Shown: piece by piece, positions 1-5,549 of the stretch
How the letters are laid out: every line of letters begins with the position of its first letter
Numbering within the stretch: position 1 is the first letter of the stretch
Assembly: GCA_029933565.1 (NCBI GenBank)
Contig: JAOZNY010000085.1
Location: 1-8,355 of the forward strand
Length of the DNA: 8,355 nucleotides
Direction: 5' to 3'
Source: Bacteroidales bacterium
Lineage (GTDB): Bacteria > Bacteroidota > Bacteroidia > Bacteroidales > F082
Notes under the pieces: generated by a model
The model's input: the letters and a program-made list of their open reading frames with translations, nothing else
The model's database searches: none
Told to the model about the DNA's origin: nothing
Program-made: the position numbers and the translations under genes

Positions 1-36
1 TTCGGTCGAAAAGACATTAGTTTTTATAGAGGATCA

Positions 37-1023
37 TTATTGTAAGTTTGTGTATTCCATCAAAGTATAACTAAAACTATTACTTTTTCTGTTTGACCTT
101 ACAAAAGCATAAGAAAAAAGATTTTTATCAAAATGACCCTCTTTTATATTTTGCATTTGCATGCTTGTTAGGCTAATTCGTTTTGCATTCCCTTTGAGTA
201 TTGAAAAGCTGAAGTCCAAGTTAAAGCAGTTTAAGTCAGCCCTGTCAGCAATAAAATTTATATATTCTTTAACGTTTGGTTTTAAAAATATACTCCCAAG
301 TGATGTTTCACTCTTATAGCCGCCATCTGGACTGTCACAGTAAAATGGTTTTGATTTCAGTAAATCTGCAATTGTTTGCTTTATCTTAGTAAGTTGGGTT
401 TTTGTTTTTTTGTTTTTCAATTCAAATATGTAATCCTTAAGTTTCATAGTCATCTTGCCTTTGTTCGAAAACTTTTCCAGCCATAGCCACCACTCTTGTG
501 CATTATCTACATAATTACTGTAAGTTGAGGTTTGAAAAGTATCGTCGGCTCTAAGAAGCAAATCAGCAATTTTTATGTCATCGCTCACATTGTTTAGCAG
601 GTCAATCTCAACGTTAACTCCATTCCTTTCCAGCCAGGCAATAATAAAATGTACTGTTCCAAAAGGGTACTTTTTGTAATAGGATTTGTTTGGAAGAAAA
701 CTTCTTTTATTGATAAGGTTTGGGTTGAGTTTATTTTTATTTTGCGAAAGCAGATTAATGTGTTCTTCGTCAACAGAAATTATATGCTGATCAATGCAGC
801 GGATATCTTCAGGATGGACGAACATGTCAATGAAAGTGCACTCTTTAAGGTTGTTGCATCTGTTTTTGTCAATCCAGATGCTTTCTGCGCTATCGCAAAA
901 ACCTACAATTTCCCAGTTTAAAGTGTTGTGTAAAATAAGCCCTGAAAAAATACCATCAAGGTCAGTATTGACAATACATTTTTGATTTTTAGTTGGAATT
1001 ACAATATTGTTTGATGAGTTCAT
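37..1023 (-). CDS. Hypothetical protein, possible divergent DHH-type phosphoesterase
   Basis: A 328-residue protein that I cannot assign to a named family by eye. The N-terminus reads NTDLDGIFSGLIL (residues 19-31), which resembles motif I (DxDG, here D21 and D23) of DHH phosphoesterases such as RecJ. A beta-strand-like segment ending in D66 could be motif II, and IDQH (residues 77-80) sits where the family has DHH, with Gln replacing the first His. An ADLLLRADD stretch (153-161) could hold a later acidic motif. The rest (about 175-328) is Lys- and Asn-rich with no recognisable domain. There is no signal peptide or membrane segment, so it is probably cytoplasmic. ATG is the only plausible start, because an in-frame stop lies 18 bases upstream. 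It follows the DUF1015 gene on the same strand after 215 bases, with its own candidate promoter box. That the ORF is real is likely; the DHH reading is inference, since three short motifs can arise by chance. Confidence 0.7.
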   Translation of the reverse strand: MNSSNNIVIPTKNQKCIVNTDLDGIFSGLILHNTLNWEIVGFCDSAESIWIDKNRCNNLKECTFIDMFVHPEDIRCIDQHIISVDEEHINLLSQNKNKLNPNLINKRSFLPNKSYYKKYPFGTVHFIIAWLERNGVNVEIDLLNNVSDDIKIADLLLRADDTFQTSTYSNYVDNAQEWWLWLEKFSNKGKMTMKLKDYIFELKNKKTKTQLTKIKQTIADLLKSKPFYCDSPDGGYKSETSLGSIFLKPNVKEYINFIADRADLNCFNLDFSFSILKGNAKRISLTSMQMQNIKEGHFDKNLFSYAFVRSNRKSNSFSYTLMEYTNLQ

Positions 1024-1039
1024 TTTAGTGGATTTGCAT

Positions 1040-1047
1040 CAAAGATA
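1040..1047 (-). promoter_or_regulatory. Candidate -7 promoter box for the 328-residue protein
   Basis: Read on the minus strand this is TATCTTTG, an exact match to the Bacteroidota -7 consensus TAnnTTTG. It lies 16 bases before the ATG, so the leader would be only about 10 nucleotides. No TTG or TTTG is seen at the expected -33 distance, which keeps confidence low. Confidence 0.35.
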
Positions 1048-1209
1048 GGAAAAATGTTGTTGGGTTATTATATAGTGTCTCATCTTAAATAGATGAAATA
1101 TTAAATTATCGAATTATCATTGGCTGACATCCTATAACCAAGTGAAGAATCTGTATCTGAATTTGCAAACGTACGATGAACAACTTTTCTTGTTGGCAGG
1201 GAGCAACTT

Positions 1210-1230
1210 GACTCCTAACTCCTTACTCCT
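1210..1230. repeat. Three tandem 7-bp repeats (NACTCCT)
   Basis: The plus strand reads GACTCCT, AACTCCT, TACTCCT back to back (AGGAGTN on the minus strand), starting 9 bases past the DUF1015 stop codon. The remaining noncoding DNA from 1024 to 1238 (215 bases) shows no gene and no convincing intrinsic terminator; only the promoter box near 1040 stands out. Confidence 0.5.
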
Positions 1231-1238
1231 GATTCCAA

Positions 1239-2486
1239 CTAATCCAACTCATGCACAGCAAGCCCTGAGCGTAACTTAGGCTCAAACCAAGTAGTTTTTG
1301 GTGGCATAATTGCGCCGCTGTCGGCAATGTCAATCAGTTGCTGCATGCTTACTGCATAAAGTGCGAAGGCAACTTTCATTTCGCCGCTGTCAACTCTTTT
1401 TGATAATTCACCAAGTCCTCGTATTCCGCCTACAAAGTCAATTCGCTTTGAAGTACGCAAATCCTGAATATCCAAAAGTGGATCTAAAACCTGCTCGGTA
1501 AGAATTGTAACATCCAAAACTGCAATCGGATCGTTGTCATCGTAAGTGTTTTCTTTTGCTGTTAGCGAATACCATTTCCCGCCAAGGTACATCGAGAAGT
1601 TATGAAGGGTATTGGGCTTGTAAATTTCAGTGCCCATTTCTTTAACATCAAATCCTTTAGTAAGTTTTTCAATAAATTCTTCATCTGAATTACCATTCAA
1701 ATCTTTCACAACACGGTTGTAATCAATAATTGTAAGTTGGTCGTCAGGGAAATGAACTGCAAGGAAAAAGTTGTATTCTTCGTCACCAGTGTGGTTAGGG
1801 TTGTTTGCCTTTTTTTCGTTGCCTACCAGTGCAGCCGCAGCCGTACGGTGGTGGCCATCAGCAACATAAGTTGATGGAAGTTTAGCAAACAACTCAATAA
1901 TTCTGTCGTTTATCTCTTTTTCTTCAATTACCCAAAAGTGATGACCAATTTCGTCTTCACCCGTAAAGTCATAATCAGGTTTATTTTCTTTAACGTAATT
2001 TTCAACAATTTCATCAATTTCGGTTACAGCCGGATACGAAAAGAAAACAGGCTCCATGTTTGCATTTGTAATCCTAACATGTTTCATGCGGTCTTCTTCC
2101 TTGTCGGGACGGGTGAGTTCGTGCTTTTTGATCACATTGTTCATATAATCTTCAACAGCGGCACAACCAACAATTCCGTACTGGGTTTTTCCAAACATGG
2201 TTTGGGCATAAATGTAAAGGTGGTTCTTATCGTCTTTTGCTAACCATCCATGCGATTTGAATATCTCAAAATTACTCTTTGCCTTATTATAAACTTCCTG
2301 ACTGTAAAGGTTTACACCTTCTTCAAGGTCAATTTCAGGTTTTATAATGTGAAGCAGCGAATACTTATTCCCCTTTGCTTCAGCTCTTGCTTCTTTTGAG
2401 TTTAGTACATCGTATGGCCTTGACGCCAAATCTTTAACTATGTTCTGTGGTGGCCTAAGGCCTTTAAATGCTTTTAGGATAGCCAT
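1239..2486 (-). CDS. DUF1015 family protein
   Basis: This 415-residue protein matches the DUF1015 family in length and motifs: ASRPYDV (21-27), KHELTRPDKEEDR (121-133), YVADGHHRTAAA (207-218), a FVGG segment (351-354) and the C-terminal signature MPPKTTWFEPKLRSGL (394-409). The DGHHR core (210-214) resembles the nucleotide-handling motif of the ParB/sulfiredoxin fold, also present in the free-serine kinases SerK and SbnI. No biochemical function is established that I can cite. Genes of this family commonly sit beside serA/serC in Bacteroidota and Clostridia (recalled, not checked), which suggests a job in serine or phosphoserine metabolism. There is no signal peptide, so it is cytoplasmic. 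Here it is separated from serC-serA by a four-helix-bundle gene and a terminator and has its own candidate promoter. The ATG is preceded only by AT-rich sequence, as is usual in this phylum. Family call is confident; role is inference. Confidence 0.93.
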   Translation of the reverse strand: MAILKAFKGLRPPQNIVKDLASRPYDVLNSKEARAEAKGNKYSLLHIIKPEIDLEEGVNLYSQEVYNKAKSNFEIFKSHGWLAKDDKNHLYIYAQTMFGKTQYGIVGCAAVEDYMNNVIKKHELTRPDKEEDRMKHVRITNANMEPVFFSYPAVTEIDEIVENYVKENKPDYDFTGEDEIGHHFWVIEEKEINDRIIELFAKLPSTYVADGHHRTAAAALVGNEKKANNPNHTGDEEYNFFLAVHFPDDQLTIIDYNRVVKDLNGNSDEEFIEKLTKGFDVKEMGTEIYKPNTLHNFSMYLGGKWYSLTAKENTYDDNDPIAVLDVTILTEQVLDPLLDIQDLRTSKRIDFVGGIRGLGELSKRVDSGEMKVAFALYAVSMQQLIDIADSGAIMPPKTTWFEPKLRSGLAVHELD

Positions 2487-2516
2487 GCTAAATTATTTTA
2501 TTTAATAATGAATTTC

Positions 2517-2545
2517 CAAAATTATAAGTTTTTCTGAAACCTCAA
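2517..2545 (-). promoter_or_regulatory. Candidate promoter for the DUF1015 gene
   Basis: On the minus strand a TTG (2543-2545) is followed after 18 bases by TAATTTTG (2517-2524), an exact TAnnTTTG box. The predicted start of transcription is near 2510, giving a leader of roughly 24 nucleotides. It lies downstream of the terminator at 2704-2729, so the DUF1015 gene could be expressed independently of the serC-serA unit. Confidence 0.5.
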
Positions 2546-2627
2546 TCGGTCTATGTAAAATTTCTTTGGATTATACCAATTAATTTATTTTTATGTGTCT
2601 GAACTAACAAATAGAAAATATTTGGAT

Positions 2628-2641
2628 CCGATAGTTATCGG
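2628..2641. repeat. Short inverted repeat CCGATA-GT-TATCGG
   Basis: Six-base arms flank a two-base centre. A second small inverted repeat, TTAGGA with TCCTAA around a five-base loop, lies at 2652-2668. Both fall in the 263-base gap 2487-2749, which has no gene. GC-rich CCGATAnnTATCGG-like palindromes recur between genes in many Bacteroidota genomes as I recall, so this may be one copy of a dispersed element. Neither hairpin is followed by a convincing T-run. Confidence 0.35.
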
Positions 2642-2703
2642 GTTTGTTCAATTAGGATTGATTCCTAAATTTCTGCTTAATCCTCTACATCTCTAAATAA
2701 AAA

Positions 2704-2729
2704 AATCCGGTTAATTAATTAACCGGATT
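2704..2729 (-). terminator. Intrinsic terminator of the serC-serA-four-helix-bundle unit
   Basis: A perfect 26-bp palindrome (each arm AATCCGGTTAATT) whose minus-strand reading runs straight into a T-rich tract (TTTTTTTATTT overlapping the arm end). It starts 20 bases after the stop codon of the four-helix-bundle gene. The opposite direction has only CCTTTT after the stem, so leftward termination is the main role. Confidence 0.85.
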
Positions 2730-2749
2730 CCTTTTAAAAATGATTTATC

Positions 2750-3289
2750 TTAGTTATTGTCAACATTACCATCTACGTATTGTTGGTTTTCGTTTTCTGT
2801 AACTGGATTACCATAAGAGTCAGTTGAATTGTCGAATTGGTTACCATTATTGTGGCTACCATTGTTATGATAATTTGGATTGTTGTTCTGCGACCTTTGT
2901 AAAGATGAAATTAATGCGCCACTCATTTTAGTAAGCTCCATTAAGAATTGCCTTGATTCCTGCTCATAAGTTTCGGTAATAAAATTTGCCCTATAAGCAA
3001 TTGTAGTTAAAATTAGGCATTCGCGAATAGCTGTTTTTGCCATTTTTAAATAATGAACAAATTGGCTTTTGTTGCGTGCTGATCCTTCAACAATATAAAA
3101 TGTAATATTTCTTGCCGAAGCATTAAAACGAGCAACAATCCCCGTATTATCGTTTTCTGGAAACAATATATTAACATCCTGAATCCAGTTAATGTAATCT
3201 AGTGATTTGTGGTAGATTCTCAGGTCCTCGAACCTGAAAAACGGTACCGTCTTTTCAGTGCTTTCGCTCTTTTCTTCTGTGTTGTACAT
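2750..3289 (-). CDS. Four-helix-bundle protein (S23/23S rRNA intervening-sequence-like) with Asn-rich tail
   Basis: The core (residues about 18-132) fits the four-helix-bundle family related to proteins encoded in 23S rRNA intervening sequences: FRFEDLRIYHKSLDY at the start, a Phe-Pro before helix 2, IVEGSARNKSQFVHYL (66-81) matching the family's AEGSxRxS-x-EF signature, and a final helix ending in SGALISSLQ. The role of free-standing members is unknown; they form oligomeric bundles and may bind RNA or DNA. I chose the ATG at 3289 (179 residues). A GTG at 3352 would add 21 residues, but the extra sequence has no family match and reads like intergenic DNA. Residues 134-179 form a polar tail in which 16 of 46 residues are Asn, with HNNG repeated; such a tail is unusual for a family that is normally about 120 residues. 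It lies 113 bases after serA with no clear promoter of its own and ends before a strong terminator, so it is probably the last gene of the ser operon. Confidence 0.85.
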   Translation of the reverse strand: MYNTEEKSESTEKTVPFFRFEDLRIYHKSLDYINWIQDVNILFPENDNTGIVARFNASARNITFYIVEGSARNKSQFVHYLKMAKTAIRECLILTTIAYRANFITETYEQESRQFLMELTKMSGALISSLQRSQNNNPNYHNNGSHNNGNQFDNSTDSYGNPVTENENQQYVDGNVDNN

Positions 3290-3402
3290 GATATACGAAA
3301 AATTTAGTTTAAAATTGATTTTGGTTGAGGTTAATGCATAATGCACTAACACTATTGTTATAAAAAATTTTGGTTTAAAAAGAATTAAAAAATGATTGAC
3401 AG

Positions 3403-4323
3403 TTAGTTCACCTTAAAGGTTGTATCACCTTTCTCAAGGAATGCAATTATTTGATTGGCAGAAGCAATACCTGCATTAATATTTGCTTCGGCAGTTTGTG
3501 CACCCATCTTTTTTGGAGAAAAGAAAACCCTTATTCCAAATTTGTCCTTTAGCAAATCCTTATTATCAGGAGCAATATCAGAAACATATTTGAAATTAGT
3601 TTTTTCTTCCATAATTGTAACAAGATCTATCTCATCAATTACCTCTTTGCGGGCAGTGTTGATAACTACGCCACCATCTTTCATGTTCGAAAGAAGATTG
3701 TAGTTGATTGATTTTTTTGTCTTGTCGTTTGCCGGAATATGCAAACTGATGTAGTCGGAAGCTGCATAAAGTTCTTCGGCAGTATCGCAAACAGTTACTC
3801 CTTCTGCTTCCATCTTTTCTTTTGGAATAAATGGATCGAAGGCAAATATTTCCATTCCAAAGCCTTTGGCAATATTTGCAACTAGGCGGCCTACGTTTCC
3901 GTAAGCATGAATGCCAAGTTTTTTACCTTTTAACTCTGTTCCTGAAGTTCCGTTAAAGTGATTTCTTGCTTGGTAAATCATCATGCCAATGGCAAGTTCT
4001 GCCACTGCATTTGAGTTTTGTCCGGGAGTGTTCATTACAACCACATTGTTTGTGGTTGCTGCCTCAAGGTTTACATTATCGAAACCTGCACCGGCACGCA
4101 CAACTATTTTGAGGTTTTTTGCTGCATTGATTACTTCAGGAGTAATTTTGTCGCTCCTTACAATCATTGCGTCAGCATCGGCTACAGCCTTTATCAATTC
4201 GTCTTGTGACGAATACCTCTCAAAGAAACTACTTTCGTAACCTGCTTTGTCTAGAACAGATTTTATCTGGTCGACAGCGGCAGCCGCAAATGGCTTAACT
4301 GTAGCAATAAGTACTTTTGTCAT
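3403..4323 (-). CDS. serA: D-3-phosphoglycerate dehydrogenase, short form
   Basis: Catalyses NAD-linked oxidation of 3-phosphoglycerate to 3-phosphohydroxypyruvate, the entry step of serine synthesis, in the cytoplasm. This is a D-2-hydroxyacid dehydrogenase of 306 residues: substrate-binding VRAGAGFDNV (75-84), a Rossmann motif at 137-146 reading GIHAYGNVGR, the coenzyme-binding acid D163, and the catalytic-domain segment INTARKEVID (221-230) with R225. It ends right after the catalytic domain, so it lacks the ACT domain that confers serine feedback in E. coli SerA. Two oddities: the first Gly of GxGxxG is Ala (A140), and the family's catalytic His (PHIGAxT) is replaced by Lys in SPKKMGAQTAEA (269-280). 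This matches the short Lys-type enzymes known from Bacteroides and Entamoeba, so it is probably active and not degenerate. It follows serC by 45 bases and is presumably co-transcribed. Confidence 0.95.
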   Translation of the reverse strand: MTKVLIATVKPFAAAAVDQIKSVLDKAGYESSFFERYSSQDELIKAVADADAMIVRSDKITPEVINAAKNLKIVVRAGAGFDNVNLEAATTNNVVVMNTPGQNSNAVAELAIGMMIYQARNHFNGTSGTELKGKKLGIHAYGNVGRLVANIAKGFGMEIFAFDPFIPKEKMEAEGVTVCDTAEELYAASDYISLHIPANDKTKKSINYNLLSNMKDGGVVINTARKEVIDEIDLVTIMEEKTNFKYVSDIAPDNKDLLKDKFGIRVFFSPKKMGAQTAEANINAGIASANQIIAFLEKGDTTFKVN

Positions 4324-4345
4324 TTTATCAGTGGTTTTAGTTTAT

Positions 4346-4364
4346 TTTCTGCTAAACGCAGAAA
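4346..4364 (-). other. Hairpin in the serC-serA intergenic spacer
   Basis: TTTCTGC and GCAGAAA form a 7-bp stem around a five-base loop, between the serC stop and the serA start. On the transcribed strand it is followed by AATAAAC and not a T-run, so it is not a classical terminator. It could stabilise or mark a processing site in the serC-serA message, or be incidental. Confidence 0.35.
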
Positions 4365-4368
4365 TATG

Positions 4369-5442
4369 CTATTTATTTTCTTCTTCAAAATCCTGCATTG
4401 CTTTTACTAATGCTTCAACGCTTTCAACAGGAAGGGCATTGTAAGTAGAAGCCCTAAAACCTCCAACAGACCTATGTCCTTTTATGCCAACCATATTTCT
4501 TGCAGTAGCAAATTCAAAGAATGCTTTTTCCTTGTCTTCAAATCCATCGTTCATAATGAAACAAATATTCATCAATGAGCGGTCTTCTTTATCAATTACA
4601 GTACCTTTAAACATTGGATTTCTGTCAATCTCATCATAAAGCAATCCAGCTTTGTGAAGATTTTTTTCGTGCATCTTTTCAATTCCACCCTGTGCTTTTA
4701 GCCATTGCAAAGTTTGTAATGCAGCGTAAACAGGCACTACAGGAGGTGTGTTGAACATACTGTCTTTATCAATGTGAGTCTGATAATTCAACATTGTTGG
4801 AATATGGTGTTCAACCTGACCTAAAATATCGTTGCGAACAATTGCGAAAGTAACACCTGCAGGGGCAAGGTTTTTTTGCGCTCCACCATAAATAATGGCA
4901 TATTTTGAAATATCAATGGGGCGACTGAAAATATCTGATGACATATCTGCTACCAATGGTATTGGTGAATCAATGTCGTGTTTAATCTCAGTTCCGTAAA
5001 TAGTGTTGTTGGTTGTAATATGAAAATAATCAGCATCTTTAGGAATTTTATATCCTTTTGGAATGTAGTTAAAAGTAGTGTCTTCTGATGATGCAACAAC
5101 GTCAACCTCACCAAATGCTTTAGCTTCTTTAATTGCTTTTTTACTCCATGCGCCAGTATTCAGATAGGCTGATTTTTTCTTCATAAGATTGAAAGGAACC
5201 ATGGCAAATTGGGTACTTGCTCCGCCACCAACAAAAACTACCGAATATCCTTCAGGAATTTTTAGAAGTTCCTTGAAAAGTTGAACTGCTTCATCCATTA
5301 CTGCAACAAACTGTTTGCTACGGTGTGAGATTTCCATTAATGATAAATCCATACCGGCAAAATTAATTATTGCCTTTGCAGTGTTTTCAATTGTGTATTG
5401 CGGTAAAATTGACGGTCCCGCGTAGAAATTATGTTTTTTCAT
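4369..5442 (-). CDS. serC: Phosphoserine aminotransferase
   Basis: PLP enzyme that transfers an amino group from glutamate to 3-phosphohydroxypyruvate to give phosphoserine; family members can also act on the 4-phosphohydroxythreonine precursor in PLP synthesis. At 357 residues it has the normal length for SerC. Visible hallmarks are NFYAGPSILP (5-14), the phosphate-contacting SHRSK (39-43), the PLP-phosphate loop GGGAST (72-77), D166 for the pyridine nitrogen, the Schiff-base lysine K190 in YGGAQKNLAPAG, the NTPP segment (231-234) and the C-terminal substrate loop GHRSVGGFRAS (322-332). All catalytic residues appear intact. The ATG is preceded by a purine-rich AAGAAAG. It is the first gene of the leftward unit with serA downstream, so the window encodes the first two steps of the phosphorylated serine pathway; no phosphoserine phosphatase is seen. 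Confidence 0.97.
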   Translation of the reverse strand: MKKHNFYAGPSILPQYTIENTAKAIINFAGMDLSLMEISHRSKQFVAVMDEAVQLFKELLKIPEGYSVVFVGGGASTQFAMVPFNLMKKKSAYLNTGAWSKKAIKEAKAFGEVDVVASSEDTTFNYIPKGYKIPKDADYFHITTNNTIYGTEIKHDIDSPIPLVADMSSDIFSRPIDISKYAIIYGGAQKNLAPAGVTFAIVRNDILGQVEHHIPTMLNYQTHIDKDSMFNTPPVVPVYAALQTLQWLKAQGGIEKMHEKNLHKAGLLYDEIDRNPMFKGTVIDKEDRSLMNICFIMNDGFEDKEKAFFEFATARNMVGIKGHRSVGGFRASTYNALPVESVEALVKAMQDFEEENK

Positions 5443-5457
5443 CTTTCTTGATATTTT

Positions 5458-5533
5458 AAAATTAGAATGGCAAATATACCATTTTAATTAGTTGTTTTTT
5501 TTGTTAAAATACATTTAGAATTATTCTAATTTT
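5458..5533. promoter_or_regulatory. 11-bp inverted repeat spanning the divergent promoter region
   Basis: ATTCTAATTTT occurs on the plus strand at 5523-5533 and on the minus strand at 5458-5468, 54 bases apart. The arms lie almost symmetrically, 16 bases from the acyl-CoA reductase start and 15 bases from the serC start. The right arm overlaps the -7 box of the rightward gene. A further TTAGAA/TTCTAA palindrome (5515-5529) abuts it. This may be an operator pair coordinating both genes, or duplicated AT-rich promoter elements. Confidence 0.4.
5471..5478 (-). promoter_or_regulatory. Candidate -7 promoter box of the serC-serA unit
   Basis: The minus strand reads TATATTTG, an exact TAnnTTTG match, 28 bases before the serC ATG, predicting a leader of about 22 nucleotides. 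No TTG is found at the usual -33 distance. Confidence 0.45.
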
Positions 5534-5534
5534 G
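5500..5534 (+). promoter_or_regulatory. Candidate promoter of the acyl-CoA reductase gene
   Basis: TTTG (5500-5503) and TAATTTTG (5527-5534) match the Bacteroidota -33 and -7 boxes; the 23-base spacing is at the long end of the usual range. The predicted transcription start is only about 10 bases before the GTG codon, so the leader would be very short. Confidence 0.5.
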
Positions 5535-5549
5535 CAACAAATTTAAAGT

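Noticed and set aside
1938..2243. Antisense open frame of 101 codons inside the DUF1015 gene
   Set aside because: It is a shadow of a well-supported conserved gene, with hydrophobic low-complexity translation and no start signals.
2750..3289. Avd-like accessory protein of a diversity-generating retroelement
   Set aside because: Avd shares the four-helix-bundle fold, but no reverse transcriptase and no template/variable repeat pair is present in the window.
2750..3289. Intervening sequence inside a 23S rRNA gene
   Set aside because: The gene is flanked by serA and the DUF1015 gene; no rRNA sequence surrounds it.
3290..3352. N-terminal extension of the four-helix-bundle protein to a GTG codon at 3352
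   Set aside because: The 21 extra residues do not match the family and look like translated AT-rich spacer; an ATG at 3289 fits the family start better.
3983..4240. Antisense open frames inside serA, also 3455-3703 and 4018-4209
   Set aside because: They overlap the intact conserved SerA coding sequence and have no family features.
3403..4323. SerA as an inactive pseudo-enzyme because of the His-to-Lys change
   Set aside because: The reading frame is intact, the Lys form is shared with short PGDHs of Bacteroides and Entamoeba, and the gene is paired with serC.
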